Source: Quercus robur
Lineage: Eukaryota > Streptophyta > Magnoliopsida > Fagales > Fagaceae
NCBI RefSeq assembly: GCF_932294415.1
Contig: NC_065541.1
Coordinates: forward strand, 31,108,790 to 31,172,789
Direction: 5' to 3'
Length of the DNA: 64,000 nucleotides
Made by a program: the position numbers and the translations under genes. Below are positions 1 to 12,199 of the stretch, piece after piece. Under the pieces are notes generated by a model that saw only the letters and a program-made list of their open reading frames with translations, did not search any database and was not told the origin of the DNA. The number at the start of each line of letters is the position of its first letter. The first letter of the stretch is position 1.

Positions 1-85
1 AGAAAATGCCTCAATCAAGAGAAAATTTACTTAAGGATTTTTTGTGAAAACTCCCTCTTTGATTCACTATTTCTAGTGAATCTTA

Positions 86-513
86 GGTTATGTTTGGTAA
101 CAATTTTTGTTTTCTATTTTCAAAAACTTGTTTTTGGGAATATAAAGAATAAACAATTTTCTTGTTTTTTTGAAATAAAAAAACATGTTTAGATAGTTGA
201 AATTAGAAAAATAGATTTTTGAAGAAAAAATAAAAAATACTAAAATATGTTGTTATTAGGATTTGAACTCTAATGTTAACTCATTAAATGAGACAAATTC
301 ATTAAATCAAATGTGTGTTTTCTTTGACTTTTGAAAACTAGAAACTGAAAGCAGTCTTTTACATGTTTTCAGTTTCCTTCACAAATCGAGTTTTGAAAAC
401 AGTTTTTGTTTTTAGTCAATTTTTAGTTGTCAAACAAGTTTTTTAGTTTTAAAAATAGAAAATTGTTTTTGAAAACAAAAAATAAGGGTAAAAAATAGTT
501 ACCAAACATACCC
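86..513. mobile_element. Tourist-like MITE (PIF/Harbinger type)
   Basis: The ends are inverted repeats: GGTTATGTTTGGTAAC on the left and the complement of GGGTATGTTTGGTAAC on the right. Each is flanked by TTA (83-85 and 514-516), the target duplication of PIF/Harbinger elements. The interior is AT-rich with no coding potential, so it must depend on a transposase elsewhere. The terminal structure is clear; the superfamily rests on the TTA duplication. Confidence 0.75.
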
Positions 514-516
514 TTA

Positions 517-1522
517 GTGTTTTCCCTTAGGATTTCTGTCTTTTTTGGAAAGGTACCATGTATTGCTATTTATATTGTGAAAATGTGGGTTTAGAATGGC
601 CCCTAGACGATGTGGGATTCATTCCAAATCTCAATCTTTAATGCAGAAAGCTTGTCTTTCATAATTTATGGAACCCTACATGAGCTCATAGGTTTAGGCC
701 TGCGTGCGCATGCATCATGGCCCCGCGCGCAAGTTGATTCCTGAAAATCAATTTAAAGATTGAAACGAGAATTGACCCTAAATGTAGGAACTAAAAGTGC
801 ATTTTCACCTATATAAATTAACGAGCATATGTATATACATATATAGTGGGGAGTGGAGTAGAGAGTACCAAAATTAAGGTCAACATTCTATTCTATTCTA
901 ATCTAATTCTTCTATATATATGTATGTGTGTGTGCGTGTGCATATGCGGGGTCCTAATGAAGAGAAGCAACGCAAGGGATGCTACTGTACACATGCTGCA
1001 CATGCAACTCTATGCTAGGCATTAGCTGGTACATGCATACCACATCTACAGGGATTAGATTTCACTTAAAATGACTTTTTTTTTCTTTTTTCTTTTTTTT
1101 TTTTTCAAGAAACAAACACTTACATCCAAGAGAGAGGAAAATGAGTTCTAATACAAAAGCACATCATAACTTCATCCAAAAGCTATAGTAAATTTTAAAG
1201 AAGAGTAAGACAAGTTATACAACACACAATACACTCTCTTAAACAATGTGGATAAACACCCAAATTCTATCTTAACAAACCTTAAAATTCATCTTCCTTA
1301 ACTCATGTATCAATTGTTCAAAATGCATTTTTGTTATTAAATATATGCAGGCACGTTATTTAAATTGTTTATTCTTTTTTTAAGAAAATTTTTTCCGAGA
1401 ATGAATAACGGTTATGGACTTTGAAATATGTGAATAGAGAAAAATTAAGAACATATGTAATTTTAATGAAATAAAGTTTAGGATAAATAATCTAACGTGA
1501 GATGCCTTAAAAATTAGTTAAA
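517..1522. other. AT-rich intergenic stretch, no gene seen
   Basis: I see no splice-supported reading frame, RNA gene or complete element. It has short TA/TG runs near 830-945 and a poly-T/pyrimidine run near 1077-1106. Confidence 0.5.
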
Positions 1523-2583
1523 CTAGTCGGAAACCCGTGCAATACACGGGAACTTACCTATTTATAATATATTTATAATAGACTAAAATAATTTTATAAA
1601 ATTTTAAATTGATTATGAAACTATACTATTGCGTGAATTGCTCCTATCTTTTTGAGTTACAATTTGATGAATAAGCCAAATTTAGATATTGAAAAAAAAA
1701 TAACTAAAAAGTTCTGATGTTAAAACGTTCGAAAGGGGAAAAAAATCAGAAAATTTACTGGTACTGCCTAGAAATTATTGAAACAAAACAAAATATATAT
1801 GACTATCAAATAGATAAATATAAGAGAAAGATAGGTTACCTTCAAGAGAATAATCCATAGTTATAACAGTTGAAATTTGCTAAACTGTTTCAAATATTGC
1901 AAAAAATTGAACCCAAAAATTTAGATGGTCAAACTTTCAAAAGACAATAAAATTAAAAATCAAAACATTCAGAACCTACAAATTATAAAAACAAAACAAA
2001 AAAAAAAAGTCATTATTACGAGACAATTTCAGTAAGGATGAAAAGCTTTTCTAAGTTTTTTTTATCCAATTCTTCCTAATTGATGAAAAATTTGGTATAA
2101 ATATTGTCGAACACTTTGAATGTGCAAATAATATAGGCTTCCAACATAATCTTTAATTAATAAACAAAGAAGCATGACACTATAAGAGAAAACATAAGAT
2201 AACATATAGTGCATATACCTTACTCCACAACTGTGAGAAAATATCCACACAAAAAGAATTGAAAACTTGTACATACGTCTCCATAAGGTAAAGTTTAAGG
2301 TTATATAATCTAAAATAATATAGAATATAGCATCTTTGAACCACACAAAAAGTTAGCAAATTTACTACAATACTTGTAGTTATACTATATATTGTAAAGT
2401 ACTATTCCATACAAAACAAAAGCAAAAAAAACTAATTCACAAAAAAAGAGAAAAATTAATAGCAAGCGTACCAAAGAAATTGAAGTTTAGGGTTTTCTTT
2501 CTTAGTGGAGACGGACAGAGGAGATTGTTTTAGGAATTTCAAAGATTTTGTCTCTTTTATATATATATATATATAAAAGAGAC
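1523..2583 (-). mobile_element. Probable non-autonomous Helitron
   Basis: Read on the minus strand, the right-hand terminus is a GC-rich hairpin (CCCGTG / CACGGG, 1534-1550) followed by a short spacer and CTAG, with T as the next base. That is the Helitron 3' end (hairpin, CTRR, insertion between A and T). A TC-starting, TA-rich stretch at about 2544-2583 is a candidate 5' end, but it is not preceded by A, so that boundary is uncertain. No Rep/helicase coding is present, so the copy would be non-autonomous. Confidence 0.45.
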
Positions 2584-2684
2584 TTCTGCTAGGACTCTCT
2601 CACTATTTAGTTTTAAAAATTAAAATTTTTTTAAATTAAAATGATGATGTGGAAAATTGTGGAAATTTCAAAGGTTTCGATTTT

Positions 2685-2715
<31 letters not shown>

Positions 2716-3278
2716 GATAAAATATTAAAAAAATGAAAAAAAAAAATCAGAAGTTAAAATGGAAATGAAATTTTAAAAGAGGTTTGATGTGGGTGTTGGC
2801 ATCGTGGTGCTTCAATCAAAGCCGTTACATCTAGTCACTATTGGCTCAATAATTTGGTCATTGACGGTTATGATCATGGGAATCTACTGGCCCCACTTGT
2901 CAAAATTGTGGCCGTACCTGTATGTGCACAATGAAGACATGGTTGGGCAGCGACAAAGAGGGACCTCCCAACCTAGACCCCTTGTAGGTGGACATGTGTC
3001 TATATGAATTCTTTTTGTGGTTAGGTCTGTACCTGTACGATAATTAAGATAATTTTATTGCTCATTACTTTTATTGTTCATAAATGATCACTTTTAATAG
3101 AGGAGTCATGAAAAGGACAACATCACCCAACAAAATCACAGCTTTATATATTGTAATCAATGGCCAATTTTAATGATGTAATTAAAGTTTAATCCATAAG
3201 GTACGGTTGATTCCCCTGCGTTTTATGCCCTACATTATCACATTTTATCATGAATAGACCTATTCTTTAAATAAATTC

Positions 3279-3309
<31 letters not shown>

Positions 3310-3401
3310 ATGAATATTACTCTATTTGTCTTAAATTAAATTATTGGTCTTGTTTAGAAAAATCAACTTTTTAAAAGAACATCATTTATTATTTTATTTG
3401 T
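2584..3401. other. AT-rich intergenic stretch with TA microsatellites
   Basis: TA repeats occur at about 2682-2716 and 3283-3306. A 72-codon open frame at 2789-3007 has no recognisable domain or splice context and is not called as a gene. Confidence 0.45.
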
Positions 3402-3499
3402 GGGTTCTAATTAGCTCAATTGGTAAAAAATTTTATGATCATCTAAGAGATCTGAGGTTCAATCCAACGGGCGTCATATGTTGAAACTCTCTCAAAAAA
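3402..3499 (+). repeat. tRNA-derived SINE, internally deleted copy
   Basis: The head carries a pol III A-box-like stretch (TAGCTCAATTGGTAAA) and a B-box-like GGTTCAATCC, as in tRNA-derived SINEs, and ends in an A-rich tail. Matching stretches of about 15 bp flank it (ATTTATTAT plus a further TTATT) with one mismatch, which fits LINE-mediated insertion. The middle segment found in the other copies (18265, 21034, 39965) is absent. Confidence 0.65.
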
Positions 3500-3561
3500 A
3501 ATTTATTATCTTATTCTTTAAATTAAAAAGATATAAGTGTCTAAAATTACCCGTAAATAAA

Positions 3562-3724
3562 GTTGAAAAATGCTATGTCCATAACGTTTTTATAAACAAT
3601 TTTATAATAAATTTTATGTGACAGGTTTTTACTTGCTGTTACTAGTGGGTAAAAAAGTAATTTCAGTGGTAGATTCTGCCAATTAGGATTTTTTGTGAAA
3701 ATGTTGTGAATGTAACACTTCTCC
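3562..3724. mobile_element. Short MITE, related to the one near 62.9 kb
   Basis: Both ends carry inverted, imperfect copies of a motif containing CATAACGTTTT / TTCACAACATTTTCAC. The same core motifs (TTTATGTGACA and TTTTCACAATAA-like) recur at 62824-62985, marking one family. There is no coding capacity. Confidence 0.5.
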
Positions 3725-4388
3725 AAAAAAATTTATCATTTAAAGTGCTTGTGTTTAATAGGGGTATTATAGGAAACACACTAAATTAATGGCTTTAATT
3801 TTAGAAATGGGACAAAATTTTGGAACATCACAAAATGGAATACATGACCAACAATTTTGGATGAAGAGAGTGTTTAATAGCAATGAGTAATGAAATAAAT
3901 CAATAATTGTCAAGAGCTTTATAATTCGACTAGTTTGCACCTTCTAATGTTTCAAACAGAGACATTTATACATTATTTATACTCCATGATATGCAATAAA
4001 ATCATCTCTTGAAAATAATATAATATAATAACAATATTGTTATACGATTTTTTTCCCTCTCCAATTAAAAAAATTGAAACATGAATTGTCACACCTCCAA
4101 ACAATATTATCACATGATATTAAAAAAAATGAAATATTGATATTGAGTTTAGATTATATTTATTTAAAAACATCCTGATTATATATTAAATTATATATAT
4201 GAGTGTGTACACGCGTGTGTGTTTATATATATTATCAATTATTAAAATTAAGTTTTTAATTTCATAACAACATGCTACAAATCTAAAATTAAAAAATATT
4301 TATTGTAAACTATTAGTAAAACACCAATCAATTAAACTATATAGGTGTTCTAGAGTTTGTTTCATACATAACATGAGGTGTTCTAGAG

Positions 4389-4420
4389 TTTTTTTTTTTT
4401 TGGGGGGGGGGGGGGGGGGG
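4389..4420. repeat. Homopolymer junction T13-G19
   Basis: A run of T is followed directly by 19 G, at the left edge of the long-TIR element at 4420-5482. The opposite end has only CCC followed by T. Polymerase slippage or assembly error could have lengthened the G run. Confidence 0.8.
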
Positions 4421-5482
4421 AATTACAATAAATCCACCTATGGTTTGGCCCGTTTTTACTTTGCCTACCTATGGTTTAAAATTTAACACTTTGCCCACCT
4501 GAGTTTCAATCTGTTTGCTCTCCGTTACCCACCTCACCCTCAGACGTTAGAAAAACACATTTTTAATACAAATCACAACAGAACACGGATCAATACCATG
4601 AACCCTTTGAAGATTACTACTGAATGGAAAGGTTGAAAATTTGCCCGTAAGTGGTAAAGCCATTCCTTGAAAGAAGAAAAGGTTTTCGGCTCCTCTACAA
4701 CCTGCTAAATTTATTTTAAAAAGAAAAAAAGAAAAAAAAGAAAAACTAATGTCACCTCTTGATTGATTTTATTGAATCCCATATCACAAGGAACAGAAGT
4801 ATAAAAAGTCACATCTAATCTAGAAAGGAAAAGAAAATTACTCTATAGGTGTTCAAGCTTTGTATTGCTTCTATAGGATGATGACAGTGCCCCCATCACT
4901 CTGTGGGAAATGGCTTCATCTTCTGTTCTTTGTCAATCATTAAAAAGAAAAAAAAAATAGTGAGAAAAATAGTGACATTAACGCTATTATCATATAATGC
5001 AAAATTTATTAAATCTGAAACATTTATATATAGGGGGAAAATTAAAACTAACTACTCAGATGATTATAACATACATGAAGATCTAAATCTTTCATGTAAG
5101 CTACCTTCTTGTTACTGTTCAATCTTTTAAAGATCCGACATCTTGCAGATGAGAATGGCTCAAGCTCAGTAGTTTCTTCTAGAGGTATCTCTTCAAGCTT
5201 TGCTCTTTTAGATGAAATTAGCCTTGACCCAGCCTTCTTCTTATTTTGGAGAAGGATTTTCGTGATTTTAGGGCTCATGAGGAAAGATTTCAAAGGGTTC
5301 GTGTTTTGATCTGTGTTATGTTGTGATTTGTATTAAAAATGTGTTTTTCTAACGTTTGAGGGTGAGGTGAGTAACAGAGAGCAAACAGATTGAAACTCAA
5401 GTGGGCAAAGTGTTAAATTTTAAATCACAGGTAGGCAAAGTGAAAACGGGCCAAACCACAGGTAGATTTACTGTAATTTCCC
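4420..5482. mobile_element. Long-TIR transposon (MULE-like, possibly gene-carrying)
   Basis: The outer roughly 194 bp at each end (4420-4613 and 5289-5482) are inverted copies with only scattered differences. Poly-T of at least nine bases lies outside both ends, so a 9-bp duplication is possible but cannot be proved in a homopolymer. Such long TIRs are typical of Mutator-like elements. The unique core of about 675 bp includes a minus-strand open frame (5293-5048, 81 codons; Lys/Glu-rich, not recognised) that could be a captured exon. There is no transposase, so the element is non-autonomous. Confidence 0.65.
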
Positions 5483-6231
5483 TTTTTTTTTCTATATACA
5501 AAAAAATTCCTAAATATTATAATAATTATTCTTCATCATCAAGTTAATATAGCAATAAGTCTCTTTTTGGTGTTGATGTGATATAAACTTTGATTTCTTA
5601 TTTGATGGAGAGAAACATTATCAATTGAATTAAGTAGAACTTACAACTTGCCAAGAGTTTTGTAACTCAATTGGTTGACACCTTATAATTTGTCTATGAT
5701 ATCTAGGGTTTAAATCTTTCTCTCGATTCTCAAATTGTAAATATCGAATTATCGAAAAAAGAAGAAGCCACGTATTTGTAGAATTTTGATCTTAAAGCTT
5801 AGTACATAAATTAGTGCTTTTTTTTTCTTTTTTATTTTTTTGAGAAGAACTAGTGCTTTTAATTTAATTATTTATTTTTTTATGATAATTACAACAATGC
5901 TTATTAGTTAGTATAAATATGTAATAAAGCCTTGTCATTTAAGCATAATAAGTAAGGTAAATATTTTTGAGAAAAAACTAAGGTACATTTAATGAGTCCA
6001 AATCTTCTGTCCTACTTTTCCTACTCTACTCTATACTTCACCAATAAAAACTTGCCATGTGTTCACCTATTTAATTTGGACTCATATTTAATACTGTACA
6101 CAAATATCAAGAAAAACACTATTTAATATAATCATATTGAATTTGAGGGTTTAAGCCAATAAATCTATATATATATATATATATATATATATTTGCTTTT
6201 GAAGTATACCTCTTTGACATTGTTTATAGGG

Positions 6232-6263
<32 letters not shown>

Positions 6264-6537
6264 AAGGTTATTATACAGGACCATTTATTTTTTTACTACT
6301 CCCTTCGTCCCACTTTTTTTGTTTTCTATTCCATTTTGAAATGTCCCAAAATATTGTCTTGTTTCTAAAAATAAAAGTTATTAATTTACTAATACTTCTA
6401 TTATACCCCTATTAATTTACTAATTCAATTTTTTGATAAATTTTTTTAATGGTAGTTTTGGAAACTTATACATTTTTAAAAAATAGACATGATAATAAAT
6501 GATTTTTTTTTGTAAATAAAAATGGGGGGATTTATGA
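5483..6537. other. AT-rich intergenic stretch
   Basis: It contains a TA microsatellite (6165-6191), a poly-T run (6230-6257) and a weak tRNA-like head near 5655-5715 that could be a decayed SINE. No gene is supported. Confidence 0.45.
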
Positions 6538-6716
6538 TTATATTACACCCCCGGGCAGGGCGCTAGGCGAACCGAATTTATGGTTACTACCTGTGCGGGA
6601 TTTTAACCCCATTAAGGATGCCCACCAACGGACTCCTACGGACAGTGGGACTCGAACCTAAGTGTGTTGCACAAAGTGCTCGAACCTTACCCACTCAGCC
6701 AAGTCCCCGTTGGTCA
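6538..6716 (-). repeat. tRNA-derived SINE, second family
   Basis: On the minus strand it opens with a Leu/Ser-tRNA-like head: A box TGGCTGAGTGGG and B box GGTTCGAGTCC, in the order and rough spacing of an internal pol III promoter. The A box differs from that of the SINE family at 18265, so this is a separate lineage. The rest does not fold into a tRNA, so a functional tRNA gene is rejected. Confidence 0.6.
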
Positions 6717-7044
6717 AGATAATAAATGATGTTCCATTAAAAAATTTTACTTTTCAAAAAAAAAAAAAAAAGGGTAAGATAGAGGAAGTAATTAATAAGA
6801 CCATTGTTTATTGATTACATAATTAGAGAAGGAAATAGTATATAAAAAAGGAAAAAAAATCCTTGAGTGAGCTTGAGGAGAGACAAGTAACGCCAAAGCA
6901 TGCATGTAATTCTGAGCTGAAGCCTGAAAGGCCAGAGAGAGAGAGAGAGCAATATCCATCAATCCCCATAAAATAAAATAAATAGTAGAGAGTAGAGTCG
7001 AGACACACAAGAGTGGCCAAAACCAAACTATTTGACCCACACGC

Positions 7045-7506
7045 ATTCTCTTATCTCTCTCTCTCTCTCTCTCTCACCTCAGTCAGTGTAGGCTCAGTGG
7101 TCAGCCCTCCTCAAATGTAGAAACTTTATTCTACGACCATACCATACATATCATTTTCCACGAACTCACCCTTCTCTCACGGTAAGCACTTTCACTTTCC
7201 TCTCTTAACAGTTTTTCTCTTTTTTTAATTTTTCTTACCCCTTTGTTTGTTTCCCGAGAAAGAATCATATTAAACAGAGCAATAGGGATCTTATCACTGC
7301 CTCTCAGTCCCACACCTGTTCTGGTTGTTTCCAATTTTCAATTTTTCTTTGATTTCCTTTTCTCTGGAACCCATGTTGTAAAAAAAGCTTCTTCCTTTGA
7401 TATTTTTGTGTTTGAGTTGAAATTCATTGGAATTTTGAGGTCTTAAAGACTCTGTTTGGTTGCAAATGGTTTAGGTACTTTTTTTTGTGGGGGATTGATT
7501 TGGGAG
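7045..7506 (+). promoter_or_regulatory. 5' leader region of the SAM-domain gene
   Basis: A CT microsatellite (about 7050-7075) precedes the start codon, a common feature of plant leaders. A good donor (CACG followed by GTAAGC, near 7181) suggests an intron in the 5' UTR, with the acceptor not fixed. No TATA box can be assigned with confidence. Confidence 0.4.
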
Positions 7507-9444
7507 ATGAGCACAGAACACCCACCTGAGCCTCTTGATTTCTTTATTTGGACTGTAGAGGTACTGTATTTCTCTGTCTCTATCTGATTCTAGTTGTTTG
7601 GGTCCTGTTTCTGCGGTTAGATCTTGTTTAATTATTTATTTATTTATATTTTATTTGGGTTTCTATGCTGATATACTAGAATTGCTTGTTTGGGAGGTTT
7701 GATCGTGGTTGGTAAATTGGTTCTGTTATCTGATTGTTTTTGTATGTACAATAATTGATTTTTCTAAATTTTGGGTTTTTTATAGTTTGTTTTCTCTTTA
7801 AATTTGATTGTGATTTTGGGTTGAATTTAAATCTGGGTATTAGTTGAATTTGATAGTATTTAGTGATTCATTTTGGTGGTTATGTTGAATCGTGGAAGTT
7901 TGGACTGGAAAGTTTTTGTTTCGATTATTTTGATGTTGTAAAAGCTGACTTATTGGCTCTAATAACGGTAACTAGAGATTATGTTGATTTTGTTTAATTG
8001 ACGGTCTTTCCTAACATTCGAGCAAGGAATTTGGGGTCCGGTTTCTATACAATGCATTTGTAATTTGAAAGGACTTGTGTTTATGTAGGATATAAAACTT
8101 TTAACTTTGTTGTCTTGTTATGGATGTCATATTTGCTTTACCAATGATGTGGATTGGTATGAAATGACGCATTTGAGGTTGAGGACCCTAATAAGCACAT
8201 TTGAAAAGAGTTTTTTTCTTCATATATTCAAGTCTATCCAATTAGAATTCTAAAGTGATACTGTTGAGTGTTGCAATTATTGGTTAAATGCCGAGCAATA
8301 TGGGGTCTTGATTGTACTCGTACAACATTATTTTGAAAGTTACAGTGTAACTACCCAAATTCTGTATCACCATTGCACATATGTGAGACCTAGCATGTTA
8401 TACATGAATGCTTCTAATTGTCTTGGAGCACCTACTCCATATTACCATTGCATGTATCTGAGACCTAGCATGTGCTACATGGATGCTTCTACTTTGGAGT
8501 TCTTTGTTTGAAAATTGAATGCTATGTGGCCGAGATCTGGCTAGGTGTTCAGCACAGTTGCTAAAGATTGCATCTCTTTGTTTCTTTCTGTGTTTCCTTT
8601 GCTATTCTGTTCTGTACATCCTGTGCAGAAGAATAATGCTTTAATAAATTTTATATTTTTATTAAAAGTTGCTAGAGATTGCAGCATCATAACACAATAG
8701 AAACTAAAAGAGATTGCCTGTTAAGACATATTAGGCAACCAGAACTAAGATGAAATAATTATGGTGATAAAGGAAACAAAATTTTTTTTTTCCTAGTAGA
8801 ATGAAAGTTATTTATCCAAAAAATAATAATAATAAAAAGAACAGAGAAAAGAAAATTTGCGTTAGTTGGTAGTTGTTCATTCACCATGAAAACTAGTTTT
8901 ATGTGATGTGGATTAAGAACAATGAAAGGGTTCCAAAACCATGCATTTTTTTGTTAACAAACTAGTGAGATACGCTAAAGCTTCAAAGAAATGCATGTGG
9001 AAAGCAATTTTTTAATGGTGACTGAAGGAAATGTGCTTTGGTTTTGTTAATTATTTTTTGTTTGTATGTAGCCTAAAAATTGACCTGAACACTGCTAATA
9101 GAAGTGAACTAAGGAACATAAGCTTATGTTTTTGCTATTTTCAAGTCTTGATAATGTGTATGTGACTTTCAAAAAATAAAAATAAAAACCTAAAGATAGG
9201 GATATGTGGCTTATTGGCATGGCTCGTCCACAACTTTTTTTCTATTTTGCCAGGATGTTGGTTTGTGGTTGGAAGAGATAAACCTTGGTAGTTACCGCCA
9301 GATTTTTAAAGAAAATGGTGTCAATGGAGAATACCTGGAAGGCATGTCCATGTTCACTACTGAGCAGATTCTTCGGTTTATAAGACGATGCCACATGAAA
9401 TGGGGAGACTTCATCACTCTATGCAAGGAGCTCAGGCGAATTAA

Positions 9445-9483
<39 letters not shown>

Positions 9484-10685
9484 GTGTGTGTGTGTGTAGG
9501 TGCAGGGATAAATGCGTGTGTACAACAAATTTTTGTATCTGATGACTGTCACTGAGAAGTTAGTTTAGCATGAGAAAATTTGTTTAGTCATGCTACTTTT
9601 TAGAAGTTTTATGGTTAGAGAATTCTGATTATGTCTGTAGTCTCTTCTGGAAGAAGCTTTTGTGATCACTTTTTTCTCATGACAACTTCAGAATGCCTCA
9701 GTTGTGAACTTATAAAATCTTGGCATTGTTGAAGTATGCTTCATTTGAGGGTGTGCTTTGGAACGTTAACAATGTAACTTCTGTGGAGGATGGCACTCCA
9801 TTCCCTTACCTGAGTATTTCGTAACCTTGAATGTTCCTTGTTTTTAGTGGTTGTTTTCTTATAAAAGTACAATTGGCATACCTTTTGGGATTGAATCTCT
9901 GGCCTCACTCTCCCACCCTTTTTTATTGGCCAAAAGAAACATGGGGAGAAAGTGGGAAAGCCATTTGGTCCAAAGGGACCATAGGTGTCATATTTTATTG
10001 TTGAAGATCTAAAGGAAAAATCTCAGTGCTTCACTAATGCTGTATTTTGTATTTGTAAATTGAAGGCTGTTGAGTAATTTTGTACTTTCATTGTTAATGT
10101 TTATAGGAGGAAAATTCTAATCTTTCTAAAAACATGAAGGAACATGGGTTGTTTATATTTATGAGATGTGTTTTCTCGAGGAATACGTTGGCTGTGACTG
10201 TTTCATTCTTCTCAAATATCTAGGTCATTTTACTGATAAGCACAAATGTTAATCATGATATTGCATTTCCAGTCAGCTGCACTACTAAAATTTTCATGTT
10301 ATTCCATTTTTCTGTCATAACAACTTGAGCTTTAATTGAGAAACTGATGTGTAGTATCTTTTTTATTCTTTTGAATAATGAAATGAGTGCCTCCTTCATC
10401 TTTTGTTTGTGTGTGTATGCAATACTCTCTCTTAAATAATGAAATTGATGCACGGTTCTCTAGATAAAGTCTCTGTATTTTTTAGGAAGATATTTGTTAT
10501 TTACTTCTGGACTGGATACTTAGCTGTATATACTGAAACCTATTACATCTCCAGTGGCTTGTCTGAAAGGGGAACAAAAGGTCCGCCGGCCGTGGTGGGC
10601 TCCATCTTGTCTCTCAGTACTCTTTGTCAAGGTGGCAAAACGTAACAGACAGTCGCGAGTTGTTTCCTTGAAGCTGGAACCGTGA
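7507..10685 (+). CDS. Small SAM-domain protein, three exons
   Basis: Exons 7507-7560, 9254-9446 and 10555-10685 join in frame across GT/AG sites to give 125 residues ending in LEP-stop. Residues 15 to about 82 form a sterile alpha motif (SAM) domain: TVEDVGLWLEEINLGSYRQI, then NGVNGEYL, then the closing helix. The domain spans the exon 1/2 junction, which supports the splice model. The C-terminal 40 residues are basic and end in a KRNRQSR stretch. SAM domains mediate protein-protein or RNA contacts. Plants have a conserved family of stand-alone SAM proteins of about this length with unclear function, so no gene symbol is given. The donor of intron 2 is followed at once by a (CT)n-(GT)n microsatellite at 9447-9498. 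The start ATG is the first in frame and gives the family-sized N-terminus. Confidence 0.85.
8365..8493 (+). repeat. Diverged tandem duplication in intron 1 of the SAM gene
   Basis: Two copies of about 53 bp are offset by 75 bp. Both contain GAGACCTAGCATGT and a following ACATG(A/G)ATGCTTCTA. The short open frame across them is a by-product. Confidence 0.7.
9447..9498 (+). repeat. (CT)n-(GT)n microsatellite at a splice donor
   Basis: The repeat begins with the GT of the intron 2 donor of the SAM gene, so length changes would alter the sequence just downstream of the splice site. Confidence 0.8.
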
Positions 10686-12199
10686 TGCAAGATCTGCTTT
10701 ATATGTATGTATTTTTTAATTTTTTTTTAAATTTCTTTTTGTTTAGAGAACAGAAACAGAAAGTAGGAAAGAACCTTTTTTTTTGGTCTTGAATCTGGCA
10801 AAGGTTGCTGTTTGTTCTCTTTTGGAGAACTATATTTTACATACAAGCCCTTTAATGTTTTAATTTCTGTTGGTTTTTATAGTTCATATTCTATCCTAAT
10901 CTGTGGAAAACAAAACAAAGAGCATGTTTTGAGTAATCAAGATAACTCCCCTACTCTGTGACTAGTACTACCATGTTTTCAGTATAAGAAACTATGTATG
11001 ATAACGGGCTTAGGATAACAAAAACACAAACCGAACCTTAGTGCCAAATTTTTTAGAGTTGGCTGTGGATCCTGGACATATCAGTCAGTTGGTTACACAT
11101 TCTTTTCCTTAAGTAATTTATATCTGAAGTCATAGTTTCTATTACTTCATTATTATGATTAACAGCTTTTTCAATTTTCCATAAAAAGTTTCCCAAAATC
11201 AATGATTAATGTATGTCCTTAACCGATCCCTTATTATTATTATTTCTCCCCCTTTGTTATCATGGGAGAGAACCTTTTGTCATGTCTTGAAAGAAATGGA
11301 CATTGATGTGAGCAAGAAAAGGGAAAAGGAGGAGAGAAAAAGAACCAGAGTGGTAAATGAGAGAAGCGAGACACAGATCACAAATCTTACCTATTAATAT
11401 GTGTAGTGGAAAATGCATTCATTATTACTGGTAGGGGTGAGATTTGGTTCTAAATTTCTAGTATTGAAAAGATGCGTCATTAGCTTTAGTAAGGTAGCTG
11501 CGTATTTATCACTTGTAAAAGGTTAGTTCGATACAGTAAATAGCGTTGTGATTATTTTAGTAGTTGGACATGAGACAACGGTTGCTTGTCACAGAGAGAG
11601 AGATATATCATTCCTACAGATGGATCCTTTTTTGTTTGCACTTTGGTCGGCCAATATTTATGTACTAATTCAGATTCCAATATTGCAAACGAATAATTGA
11701 GTCCTATAATTGGTCCTAGTAGTTGAGAAGTTGATCTGATTATACAAGCTAGTTGATAAACCCACTTGAGTCCACGGATGTACCAGTCTCTCTTATTATT
11801 ATTATTATTATTATTATTATCGATACAAGATATATTAGATATCCCAGAGGGTACACTTTTTTTTTTTATAAGTAGAAATGATGGTAGACTTTATTTATTC
11901 AGAATTATATTGTATAATGAGAAAGAGAAAATATGAGTATTTTTCTAACTAAACAATGACCACCTCATTCTTTTTTGCAATGCTAGCAGAATCTAGAGCA
12001 ACACAATTACATCATAAAGGAGCACTAACAAAGAATATATAAACAAAACTCTCACAAATAAAGCTTAATATCCTCAAGATTCCAAGCAACTTCTAAAGAG
12101 CAAATTCTGTCTGAAGCCGATGGTAGTTTAGGTTATGTATTTTCATGGAGGAAAAGGTGGTTGAGTACCAACCCGAAAGGAAGAAGATAATGATTGCTT
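10686..12199. other. Downstream region of the SAM gene, no further gene
   Basis: This is the 3' UTR and AT-rich intergenic DNA. It includes an (ATT)n microsatellite at about 11790-11820. The 62-codon open frame at 11209-11397 lacks domain or splice support. Confidence 0.45.

Noticed and set aside
6538..6716. tRNA gene on the minus strand
   Set aside because: A and B boxes are present, but the rest cannot form a cloverleaf with a proper acceptor stem; SINE preferred.
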